Part shown: positions 19,937 to 28,268 of the stretch, piece after piece | Layout: every line of letters starts with the position of its first letter | Position numbering within the stretch: position 1 is the first letter of the stretch | DNA from: Gramella sp. KN1008 | GTDB lineage: Bacteria > Bacteroidota > Bacteroidia > Flavobacteriales > Flavobacteriaceae | Direction: 5' to 3' | Assembly: GCF_004332155.1 (NCBI RefSeq) | Contig: NZ_SJDV01000003.1 | Coordinates: 470,264-534,263, forward strand | Length of the DNA: 64,000 nt | Translations under genes and position numbers: made by a program | Notes under the pieces: model-generated | Told to the model about the DNA's origin: nothing | Databases searched by the model: none | Seen by the model: only the letters and a program-made list of their open reading frames with translations

Positions 19937-22213
19937 TTAATTTCGAACAGGACTTATGTTTCCCTGTTTAAGTTGCCTTGAAATATCCTGATACCTACTA
20001 TTTTGAGGTGCTATTTGTAAAAGTTTCTCGATGGTATTGACGGCAGCATTATTATGACCGGATTTTATTTCACCAAGCAGTTTCACATACAACAGATTTT
20101 CATCCATGGGAAAGGACTTTAAAGCCTTTTCCAGAACCGAAACCGATTCCAGGTGCTGACCATTTTGCTGCAATATGAGAGCATAGTTATAGCAGGCTCT
20201 CATTAGAGGAGTTTCCAGCCCACAGGCTTTGGAAAGGTACTCCATAGCTTTTTCGGTATTGTTCGTTTCATTATACAGGAGTCCCAGCATATAGTAACTT
20301 TCAGCAAACTGTGGTTCCTGTTCTATAACCTTTAGGTATAATTTTTCTGCCTCTGCTACCTTTCCCTGTTTATAGAACAGGAGGGCGAGGTTCATTCTGG
20401 AAAAATTATAATGGTCATCAATTTCAATAGCTTTCTTATATGCGTTCAGCGCTTTTTGTATTTCTCCTGTAGCTTCATAATAGGTACCCAGTTGATGTTG
20501 TCCTGAGGGAAAATCTGAATTCATATTCAAATAGTCCAGGTATTCATTTTTAGCTTTCTGAAAAGCTTCTTCATTCTGGGCAGTTTTGTTCTGTAAGGTA
20601 AAATACCTGGCTGCATTCATTCGTACCAGCCTTACCGTATCATTAAGCAGGTTATTAATATAAGTCCCAAGCTCGGGATTTGAAAAATTAGTTAAGGCTC
20701 TTACCACTTCATTTCTTACAAGGGCAGAAGAGTCTTTTCGCTGGCTCTGTAAAAGTTCCAGGTCCTGTGGAGAAAGAGGAGTGTTTACGAACTGTCTGAT
20801 GGCTGTGGCTCGTACAATAGCCGGAAAATCCGGATCGCTTATAAGTTTTTTTAAAGCACTGTGGTCACCTAATTGGCCCGGGATGAGATAATCTGAAAAA
20901 TGCTCAGCTCTTTCTTCTCCGTACTGATCTACAATAACCTGACTTGCCCATTCGGCTGATTTATCTTCGTGACAGGAGTTACAGGCATTGGGTGTTCCAT
21001 ATTTTACCGTTTGATCCGGCCTTGGGATCCTAAAGCTATGGTCCCTTCTGAAATCGTTCCCCATATAGATCTTTCCGGTCATATGGCAGTTGACACAAAG
21101 TGAGGCATCAGTACCTTCTTCATGAAAATGATGTGAAGGTTCATCATAACTTTTTTCATGACAACTCAAACAGAGATCATTCCCGGTTTTTCTTGTTTTA
21201 GTGGTATGAGGGTCGTGGCAATCTGTACAGGACACCCCCGAATGATACATTTTACTTTGAACAAATGACCCATATACGTAATCTTCATCTTTTATCTGTC
21301 CATCCCTTTCATAGGTAGGGTATACAAGCAATTCAGGATCATAATGATCAACAAAATGACCCTGATAATCAAAGTAATCAGTAAGCTGAGATCTTCGTGA
21401 ATGGCAGCGTGCACACTTATCTACCACTTCTTTTGAGGACATATCAGTTTCCATATAAAGAGAAGGAGGATCTGAGCTTTGTTCTCCATTTTTATAATAG
21501 TTCACATGTTCACTGGCGGGGCCATGACAGGCTTCACAACTCACATTAATCTCACTGTATTTTGTGTTGTAGATTTCGGTTTCAGGATCAAAGTTCTTTT
21601 GAAGGTTGGTAGAGTGGCAGTCTGCACACATGTTATTCCATCTCATGGCACCTCTGCTCCAGTGCATCCATTCGTTATGCCTTATATCCAGTTCTTCCTG
21701 AAGGGCAAACCATTTATCCTTATTTGAGTCCCACGCTGTAAGCAAAACCTGATACTGACCTTTAGGAAATTTCACGAGGTATTGCTGAAGAGGTTCCACA
21801 CCAAAGGTATAATCAACTTTATAATCATGATATTCACCATCAGGACCTTCAGTATTAACCATATAATCCTTTCCTTTTTTAAAAAAACGGGTGGTAATTC
21901 CTTTATGGATAAATTCAGCATCATTAAAGTCTCCAAGCACAGTGCTGCTATCTGCAATTTTCATGGCAAGATCATGATGAGAACCTTCCCAGTTATCATA
22001 TTCTTTCTGATGACAATCAATACAAGATGAAGACCCTATGAAATTACCGTAATGGGTTTCAGTTTTCACAGGGTTGGTATAAACATCTTTTTTGTCGTTT
22101 TTACAGGCCGGTAAAAAAAATAATATCAGGCAAAAGAAAGGTAAAATTGATGTAAAGCGAGATTTTAAAAAATGGGGCAGGTTGGAAAAAAAATTCATAA
22201 GGCTACTATACAT
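19937..22213 (-). CDS. Octaheme c-type cytochrome lipoprotein with HEAT and TPR repeats
   Basis: 758 residues. The N-terminus carries a lipoprotein signal (FFLPAC, then KNDKKD); an internal ATG at 22198 is an alternative start. Eight CxxCH haem sites occur between about residues 55 and 420 (CIDCH, CADCH, CEACH, CARCH, CTDCH, CLSCH, CVNCH, CNSCH), in a layout like the cytochrome c554/NrfA-related multihaem proteins. Residues about 425-540 look like HEAT repeats. At least four TPRs follow (GTYYEATGEIQKALNAYKKA; MLGLLYNETNNTEKAMEYLS). It should be a cell-envelope electron carrier or oxidoreductase that docks partner proteins. No cytochrome maturation or quinone-linked gene is adjacent, so the electron acceptor is unknown. 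Confidence 0.88.
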   Translation of the reverse strand: MYSSLMNFFSNLPHFLKSRFTSILPFFCLILFFLPACKNDKKDVYTNPVKTETHYGNFIGSSSCIDCHQKEYDNWEGSHHDLAMKIADSSTVLGDFNDAEFIHKGITTRFFKKGKDYMVNTEGPDGEYHDYKVDYTFGVEPLQQYLVKFPKGQYQVLLTAWDSNKDKWFALQEELDIRHNEWMHWSRGAMRWNNMCADCHSTNLQKNFDPETEIYNTKYSEINVSCEACHGPASEHVNYYKNGEQSSDPPSLYMETDMSSKEVVDKCARCHSRRSQLTDYFDYQGHFVDHYDPELLVYPTYERDGQIKDEDYVYGSFVQSKMYHSGVSCTDCHDPHTTKTRKTGNDLCLSCHEKSYDEPSHHFHEEGTDASLCVNCHMTGKIYMGNDFRRDHSFRIPRPDQTVKYGTPNACNSCHEDKSAEWASQVIVDQYGEERAEHFSDYLIPGQLGDHSALKKLISDPDFPAIVRATAIRQFVNTPLSPQDLELLQSQRKDSSALVRNEVVRALTNFSNPELGTYINNLLNDTVRLVRMNAARYFTLQNKTAQNEEAFQKAKNEYLDYLNMNSDFPSGQHQLGTYYEATGEIQKALNAYKKAIEIDDHYNFSRMNLALLFYKQGKVAEAEKLYLKVIEQEPQFAESYYMLGLLYNETNNTEKAMEYLSKACGLETPLMRACYNYALILQQNGQHLESVSVLEKALKSFPMDENLLYVKLLGEIKSGHNNAAVNTIEKLLQIAPQNSRYQDISRQLKQGNISPVRN

Positions 22214-22808
22214 TTATCATGCAGACAGGTTAAGCTTCAAAGTATATAGCCAGGGTTTTTAGCTAATGTTTTGAAAATAATAATTTTAATAAGATGTTTA
22301 GTTGCCGTGAGAATATAAATCTTTTTATAGCTTGTTAAAATATCAGGCAATAAATAAGAGAAATAAATTCCCTCAATTTATATCTGCTTTACTCGGTTAA
22401 GCAAATATAATAAACGTTCTTCATACGCTTGTGAAAAATATCCTGTAGCTTGAATTATTTTTTCAATGTTTAGAGTAATTGATTACTCAGTCAATATTCA
22501 GAATATATCACTGGAATCATAATTCTTTATTCCTCTCGGTCTGCAGGATATTCGCAGGAATCATTGAGATTTCAGATGATTCCCATTCGTTTTATTTTCA
22601 AATGTAATTTATTGTGTATCAGGTAATTGTGATTTGTAAGCAAAAATATTATTGTGCGTATTATCTTACAATTGAATTTGAATTTTCTTGTGTTTTTAAT
22701 TAGTAAAACACAGTAAATCAGGAACTTAAGTTCTATAATTGTAAATTAATCCCTAACTTTAAGTCCCTACTCGCCCCACTTTTAGTCGATTAATTTAAAC
22801 CACTCACC
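22214..22808. other. 595-nt gene-free region before the hemopexin/caspase-like operon
   Basis: AT-rich, with no credible ORF on either strand. It is the divergent upstream region of the cytochrome gene and the six-gene operon. CAAATATA at 22402-22409 fits a reversed TAnnTTTG element for the cytochrome gene but has no -33 partner. Three copies of the 8-mer GGAATCAT or its complement lie at 22513-22583. Confidence 0.5.
22513..22583. promoter_or_regulatory. Three copies of GGAATCAT (two direct, one inverted)
   Basis: GGAATCAT occurs at 22513-22520 and 22557-22564, and its complement ATGATTCC at 22576-22583. The last two form an 8-bp perfect inverted repeat with an 11-nt spacer. They lie 225-295 nt upstream of the first gene of the operon and could be regulator sites. 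Confidence 0.3.
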
Positions 22809-23477
22809 ATGAAAAATCTACTAAACATTGCAACGGCGGAGATCGGGGTCAAAGAAATCCCGGGTAAAAAATCAAATCCTAAAATTCTCCAGTACGCCAA
22901 AGATTGTGGCTTCAGTAATTATACTAACGACGATGCGGCCTGGTGCAGCCTTTTTATGAATTGGGTAGCTTATAAAGCGGGACTGGAACGCACCAACAAA
23001 TTATCAGCCAGGTCCTGGTTGAATGTAGGGATTCCAGTAGAGAATCCGGAACCAGGAGATGTAGTTATTTTCTGGCGTGAGAGCAGAGATTCATGGAAAG
23101 GCCATGTAGGTATCTTCACAGGTATTTCTCAAAATTCTTCCAGAATTTATTGTCTTGGCGGTAATCAGGGAAACCAGGTATCAATAACCGCTAAATCCAC
23201 AGATCGTATTCTTGGTTATCGTCGTCTGCGACCGGTTGGTCGCCTCAACTTCACAACCAAGATCTTAAAGAAAGGAGATACCGGTATAGAGGTAGTTCAA
23301 TTGCAGGATGCTCTAAAACAGTTAGGTTTCAATTGTGGAACCTCAGATGGGATTTTCGGTCCCAAAACCGAACAGGCCCTGAAAGATTTTCAGGCTACAG
23401 ATCGCTCTTTAACTATCAGTGGAGTACTGGATCAACCAACCCGGGAATTTCTGGTAGAGATCCTCAAATCTAAGTAA
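22809..23477 (+). CDS. TIGR02594/CHAP-like cysteine amidase with C-terminal peptidoglycan-binding domain
   Basis: 222 residues. Residues 1-125 match the TIGR02594/NlpC-P60-type fold with catalytic Cys46 (AWCSLFMNW) and His99 (KGHVGIF). Residues about 150-220 are a PG_binding_1 domain (KKGDTGIEVVQLQDALKQLG...DGIFGPKTEQAL). The expected activity is cleavage of peptidoglycan peptides. There is no signal peptide, so it must leave the cell by a non-Sec route, act after lysis, or process a cytoplasmic partner. It is the first gene of the six-gene operon, 21 nt ahead of the next. Confidence 0.88.
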   Translation: MKNLLNIATAEIGVKEIPGKKSNPKILQYAKDCGFSNYTNDDAAWCSLFMNWVAYKAGLERTNKLSARSWLNVGIPVENPEPGDVVIFWRESRDSWKGHVGIFTGISQNSSRIYCLGGNQGNQVSITAKSTDRILGYRRLRPVGRLNFTTKILKKGDTGIEVVQLQDALKQLGFNCGTSDGIFGPKTEQALKDFQATDRSLTISGVLDQPTREFLVEILKSK

Positions 23478-23498
23478 CAAACCAAAAAACTTAATATT

Positions 23499-25022
23499 AT
23501 GGCAAAAGATGTATTGCCCGATCAACTGATGAACTCAGTGCTCGGAAAACTCTATGATGTATTGACCAACGGGGACGATGTTGCCCCAAAATCAGAGGAT
23601 AATTATCTCGCCTGGCTTTCAGTGGGGATGCCGTATCCTCCTGAAGAACTTGATTTTCTTTCTACAGGCCTTACAGGAATTGTACGTGAACCTGAACGCC
23701 CGGAAGGCGAGGAGGGTGAGCCTCCTGCAAAAAAGACACCCGAGGAAATTAACCAGTTACTGGCCCAGGATGTTAACAGGAAATATATGCAGGCTGAAAA
23801 TCTTTCACGACTATGTGATATGGTTCCAGATACCAGTGGTGTAACCGGTGATGTTACCATGAATGTTTGGCATCAGGAGAATACATTATCTCAGGCCTAC
23901 AATCATATTTTGAAGTTTAGCCAGGTTGCCAATTTTGAGCCTGATGAAAAGACCAAAGATAAGATCAAACGGCTTAGGGGCTTATTACAAGAAAAGAAGA
24001 TCAAAAAGAATATCGTTACCGAAGAGGAGGAAGAAGTGCTGGAAGAAACTCCCCTGGTAAAGATGTACAATGAAAAGATGCAGAAATGGATGAATGAAGC
24101 CCTGGAGTATAATACTCACCGCGTGAATGCTCTGGCCGGAAAGGACCCTGCAGCCGTCCATTTCTGGAGTCTTAATGCTTCCATTCTTCGCAGTAAAGTA
24201 CAGGCAGCAAAGGCTGACTGGGTGACGAATGGCTTTAAGGAAGAGTACGACCAGATTGCAGCATTTATTTCACAGGTGGAAGGCCGAAGCATGTTAACAC
24301 TAAAACAACAATATATAGATGATGTTGAAAAAGCCAGGTTAACCGGGCTTGCTTCCGGATCGGATTTCTATTATACAAGTCTCTTGCCTGGAGGATTCGC
24401 AAAAACGGATAATGGCTGGACTGAATTTTCATTTAGCAGCAGTGATTTTAAATCTAACTATAAATTCGACTCGAAGAAAGGCGGCGGAGGAGGCGGACTA
24501 AGCCTTGGGTTTTTTACTGTAGGAGGAAGTGGTAGTTATGAAAAGCAGAAATCCAACCGTAAAATTGATACATCCAGTTTTAAATTGAATTTTAAGATTT
24601 GTCAGGTACCAATTGTTCGTCCATGGTTCAACGTAAATTACCTCACCAGTAAATACTGGCGGTTTGATGAGAATAACCCTGAATTCAAAGATAATATGGT
24701 TTCTGATGGCGGTTCTCCTCCAGATGGAATGATTCCAGCATATACCACCACGGCCTTATTTGTGAAAGATCTTTTTCTTCATTTCGGTGAAAGTAACAGC
24801 GAGTTTACTTCTGAAATCGAAAAAGCCAGTGGGGGAGGCTTCGTTTCCTGGGGGCCTTTTCATGCAGGGGGAAGATATGAATCTTCAAGTCAGGAACGTA
24901 ATGCGGATGTACATAGAGAGTCTCAGGGTATCCGGATCAAGGGAATGCAACTAATTGGTTTTAAATGTCATATTCTTCCAAAGTCTCCAGATCCTAAACC
25001 TGATGTAAAGGAGTGGGTATAA
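23499..25022 (+). CDS. Unrecognised protein with shared 'WF..YW' domain and Gly-rich insert
   Basis: 507 residues, no signal peptide or membrane helix, function unknown. The N-terminal 200 residues are acidic and helical with a Glu/Pro-rich stretch. Residues about 290-425 form a domain also found in the next gene (FYYTSLLPGGF at 290, IVRPWFNVNYLTSKYW around 374, IPAYTTTALFVKDL from 412). Inside it is a glycine-rich segment (KKGGGGGGLSLGFFTVGGSG), and a second Gly-rich beta stretch lies at about residues 450-470 (GGGFVSWGPFHAGG). The amphipathic Gly-rich pair recalls membrane-inserting hairpins, but this is a guess. It lies 15 nt ahead of the next gene. Confidence 0.8.
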   Translation: MAKDVLPDQLMNSVLGKLYDVLTNGDDVAPKSEDNYLAWLSVGMPYPPEELDFLSTGLTGIVREPERPEGEEGEPPAKKTPEEINQLLAQDVNRKYMQAENLSRLCDMVPDTSGVTGDVTMNVWHQENTLSQAYNHILKFSQVANFEPDEKTKDKIKRLRGLLQEKKIKKNIVTEEEEEVLEETPLVKMYNEKMQKWMNEALEYNTHRVNALAGKDPAAVHFWSLNASILRSKVQAAKADWVTNGFKEEYDQIAAFISQVEGRSMLTLKQQYIDDVEKARLTGLASGSDFYYTSLLPGGFAKTDNGWTEFSFSSSDFKSNYKFDSKKGGGGGGLSLGFFTVGGSGSYEKQKSNRKIDTSSFKLNFKICQVPIVRPWFNVNYLTSKYWRFDENNPEFKDNMVSDGGSPPDGMIPAYTTTALFVKDLFLHFGESNSEFTSEIEKASGGGFVSWGPFHAGGRYESSSQERNADVHRESQGIRIKGMQLIGFKCHILPKSPDPKPDVKEWV

Positions 25023-25037
25023 TTTTAAGCTTAACCG

Positions 25038-26789
25038 ATGTCTGAACTATTGACCATATTTAAACAAATCGAAGAGAATTTTTACAGGCAGTTTCCGGAG
25101 CAAGGGGAAAATAAAGAATATGAACTGATATTTTCCCCCTTTTCTACCGGTTTTGATTATGATGATTTCTTATTCCTGGATGCTACATCTTCCCATGAGC
25201 AGGCTGAAAAATATGTAGATGAACTTCTTGAATTCTCTGAGATTGCCAATACTATCCCAAGGCAGGATAATTTCTGGACGATCTCAGGAGATCAGCGGGA
25301 TTACTTATTTAATCCATATAAGAACATTCTTAGGAGTTTAAGATTGCTGGATACCGATACATTGAAGCCGGAAATGTTATATAAACATCCTCTTTTTAAA
25401 AAGGCACTCAAAGTAATAAGAGAACCTGAACAAGGAAAATATAAAGCATTTTTTGAGCTTAATGAAAGATTAACCAGTGAGATTGAAGAACTGAAAAAAT
25501 CTTTGAATGACGAGAATCGTACCACGGTTGATCTGGAAATTAAATTGAAAGAGGATAACTTAAAAGCTATTAGTTCAAAATGGGAAACAGAGGGAGCTAA
25601 AGATAAGGTGGAATCCAAGATCCTTGAGATTATAAAAGATGAATTCAAAAGGTTCATTTTGGACCTTGATGAAGTAAAGGCACAACTTGACTCGTCTAAA
25701 AGGAGCAGTGCTAATATGAATAGGGAATTCTACCTTACCAGTTGTTCTCCTAACAATCTTTATAAAGGGGAGGAGCTGGAATGGACCAAGGTGAGTCTTA
25801 AGAAGTCAGAAATTCAAAGACTTTTAAAGAATGTGAAGACCGAAGAATATCAGGAGGTTTTTGGAGATTCAAATTTGAACGGTTTGGAAATCGATAGAAT
25901 TGAGTATGAATTGTTATTTGTAAATGTCACACGGGCCTGGTTTGATCCAAATTTGTTGCATAAGCCTTACTGGGATATTAATATTCTAAACAGGGAAGAG
26001 ATCGACATACCTCGGTATACTCAAAAACTCATCTTTATTCGGAATGTTGATATTCAATTGCCCCGGGAATCTCAGAAGAACCGGCAAATTCTGCAAAAGG
26101 CCAATTTTGAACATCTGGGACCTTTTATGATTAATGCAGGACAGCTTAAACAGGGGAAAAATATTCGATTGAACTCTGTTAATAAAGCTTTGAAGATAGA
26201 ACGGAAAATGGTTTTCAATGTCTCCTCTAAAATCCATGAGCAGAAAAAAGATAATCACCTGAAGACTGGTGTCCTGATAAATAAAAAACAACAACAGTTT
26301 GCTCATTTAGCTCCCCAACTAAGAGATAGAGGAAAAAAGAATCCTGCAGCACAGCATACCAAACCTAAGCTTCATACCATTAAGCCAATGATGCTCAAGG
26401 CTAATTTTATATTCTTTAAGCCAATTAAAGTTCGTTTACAGTTTAAAGATACTGAGAAGCATACTGCAGTGATTCCCGATCTTTCTTCAGTAAATGTTTT
26501 ACTTAAAGAAAAACCTGTAAAAGCAACTTTTATACAGGAGGGTAGCGAGTTGGTTACCAATTTGAACAAGGGTCAAACATATACTTTGGAGATCAATGTT
26601 GAAGGTTATGAGCCGGTGAGGACGCAACTGGCAGTGACACCCCCCGAAAATGTAAAGGAAGTCTCAAAGACAATATCTCTTCAGGCTAAAGTGGAAGAAG
26701 AGCTCCCAGAATCCTTTCAGTTGATCGGTGTGGTGACAAGGCAATTGGGGCCTTATCCCAATCCTATAGAACAGGCAGATTACCTGTAA
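25038..26789 (+). CDS. Unrecognised protein: coiled coil, shared 'WF..YW' domain, PEGA-like C-terminus
   Basis: 583 residues, no export signal. Residues about 130-220 are coiled coil (LNERLTSEIEELKKSLNDE). Residues about 231-340 carry the domain shared with the previous gene (FYLTSCSPNNL, VTRAWFDPNLLHKPYW, IPRYTQKLIFIRNV). A basic low-complexity stretch follows (about 380-450), then a beta-rich tail (about 470-560) in which YTLEINVEGYEPVRTQL resembles PEGA/carboxypeptidase-regulatory-like domains. It probably arose by duplication of a common ancestor with its neighbour and may form a heteromeric assembly with it (inference). Confidence 0.8.
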   Translation: MSELLTIFKQIEENFYRQFPEQGENKEYELIFSPFSTGFDYDDFLFLDATSSHEQAEKYVDELLEFSEIANTIPRQDNFWTISGDQRDYLFNPYKNILRSLRLLDTDTLKPEMLYKHPLFKKALKVIREPEQGKYKAFFELNERLTSEIEELKKSLNDENRTTVDLEIKLKEDNLKAISSKWETEGAKDKVESKILEIIKDEFKRFILDLDEVKAQLDSSKRSSANMNREFYLTSCSPNNLYKGEELEWTKVSLKKSEIQRLLKNVKTEEYQEVFGDSNLNGLEIDRIEYELLFVNVTRAWFDPNLLHKPYWDINILNREEIDIPRYTQKLIFIRNVDIQLPRESQKNRQILQKANFEHLGPFMINAGQLKQGKNIRLNSVNKALKIERKMVFNVSSKIHEQKKDNHLKTGVLINKKQQQFAHLAPQLRDRGKKNPAAQHTKPKLHTIKPMMLKANFIFFKPIKVRLQFKDTEKHTAVIPDLSSVNVLLKEKPVKATFIQEGSELVTNLNKGQTYTLEINVEGYEPVRTQLAVTPPENVKEVSKTISLQAKVEEELPESFQLIGVVTRQLGPYPNPIEQADYL

Positions 26790-26804
26790 TTTAAAATAAA
26801 TATC

Positions 26805-28259
26805 ATGGCAGCAAAAAAGACAGGTAGTTCTTATTCAGATAAGAACTATCCTAAGAAGAGTCCTTCCTCAAAAGGGAATGATTCTAATAAAAGAGATTAT
26901 ACGGAAGAGGGAGCTGGAAAGGATACTCAGTCGCAGAAAAACTCCGTTTATAACAAATCTTCGGAAAAGGATTTTTATGAGCCTTATGATTATGATCATC
27001 AAAAAAATCGAGATAAAGGATATTATGAAAAAGAAGAAGCATATAGTAGGGAGAAGGATGCAACGGAGGATTTTGAGGATAGCAAGGAAAAATCCTCCGG
27101 AACATCCTACCAGTCTTCTAAATATCGAAATCAGAAATATCCGTATTCCGATAATTGGGAAAAAGACACTCCCTTTGATGGAAATCAGAAAGTGGATCCG
27201 CAGATTGAGGGAAATGAAACTCGAATGGATGGATCAAAGCAGCCAGACGGACAGGATAATACTAAATTCGATATGGTTTTCACCGAAGAGGAAGTTTATG
27301 GAAATGTCTTTGACCCGCCGGCACGTGATGAAATTTATGAAAAGGATGAGCCGGATACTGACCGATCAAACGATGAGCCCATTGTATTCGGATCCCTTTC
27401 AGAAACCCAGATTAACAGGGTTAAAGCACGATTTAGAATTCCTGAGAATGGATTCCTGGTGGAGACAAGACGTGGATCTGTTCGCAAGAATTTAGAAGTG
27501 GAACGAATTCGTCAATTAAGCGAGCTCTTTCAGGATGAAGAGGTCCGAAATCATATTCGTGATACCCTGATCTTATTTACAAATGATACCGATGAAAGGT
27601 CACGGCAGGATCGTTCGCAAATAGACCTTGCCTTGGTACTGGCAGTTGCTATAAGGGAATCCGGGGTGCGCACAAGCCTAAGCCGGTCTAATCGGAGGAT
27701 TGTGAGTGCGGGTAGAGATGCGCATACAGAAGGGAGGTCGGGTCTGGATTGGCTTTACGATTACAAAAGGTTTTTTCCTGTAAGCATTCGTAGTGAAATA
27801 CATCCTGTGGTTGGTAATGATCAGGCTCCCGGATCTTTTCGAAGGGAGGTACATCCGGCCTATATAAGGGAACGTGACCTGCTGGCTGCTTTTATTGTAG
27901 AGATCCGGCAGCGATACCGGAGGTTCCTGCGGCGTTTTCAACATCATGAATTCAGAGATTTTTCTGAGGCCCAGCAGCAGTCTTTGCTTAACCAAATGAG
28001 TAATGACTCCAGAAGAGCCTGGACCCAGGCTGCTTTTGGAAGCAAGCTTACTCATCTTTTAATAGAGGTAAGAGATGGGCTACTTCGTCCAATGCTTTCG
28101 GGAACACCCTGGGAGGACCTATTGAACGATGACCAATTAAATCTCAATGCTATCATTACGAATGATGACCTAATGCCAGATAATTTAAGCAGGCAGCGAT
28201 GCCGTATTTCGGCTGCAGAAGCAATGCTGGTGGAGGAATTGATAAATCAACAATTTTAA
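26805..28259 (+). CDS. Unrecognised protein with long low-complexity charged N-terminus
   Basis: 484 residues. The first ~190 residues are rich in Lys, Asp, Glu, Ser and Tyr and look disordered (YDHQKNRDKGYYEKEE). Residues about 190-484 are a folded, mainly helical region with many arginines (VEIRQRYRRFLRRFQHH). LALVLAVAIRESGVRT around Glu285 is slightly reminiscent of the helix with the catalytic Glu in lysozyme-like transglycosylases, but no second motif supports that and I do not assign it. It is the fourth gene of the operon, 15 nt after the previous and 9 nt before the next. Confidence 0.78.
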   Translation: MAAKKTGSSYSDKNYPKKSPSSKGNDSNKRDYTEEGAGKDTQSQKNSVYNKSSEKDFYEPYDYDHQKNRDKGYYEKEEAYSREKDATEDFEDSKEKSSGTSYQSSKYRNQKYPYSDNWEKDTPFDGNQKVDPQIEGNETRMDGSKQPDGQDNTKFDMVFTEEEVYGNVFDPPARDEIYEKDEPDTDRSNDEPIVFGSLSETQINRVKARFRIPENGFLVETRRGSVRKNLEVERIRQLSELFQDEEVRNHIRDTLILFTNDTDERSRQDRSQIDLALVLAVAIRESGVRTSLSRSNRRIVSAGRDAHTEGRSGLDWLYDYKRFFPVSIRSEIHPVVGNDQAPGSFRREVHPAYIRERDLLAAFIVEIRQRYRRFLRRFQHHEFRDFSEAQQQSLLNQMSNDSRRAWTQAAFGSKLTHLLIEVRDGLLRPMLSGTPWEDLLNDDQLNLNAIITNDDLMPDNLSRQRCRISAAEAMLVEELINQQF

Positions 28260-28268
28260 TAAAGTATT

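Noticed and set aside
26878..27495. A 205-codon open frame overlapping the low-complexity head of the fourth operon gene
   Set aside because: Its Arg/Ile/Met-rich product is a frame-shifted reading of Lys/Asp/Glu-rich sequence; the annotated frame has correct operon spacing.
27600..27700. Lysozyme-like catalytic Glu in AIRESGV (Glu285) of the protein at 26805
   Set aside because: Only one short resemblance; no further lytic transglycosylase motif is seen, so the enzyme call is not made.
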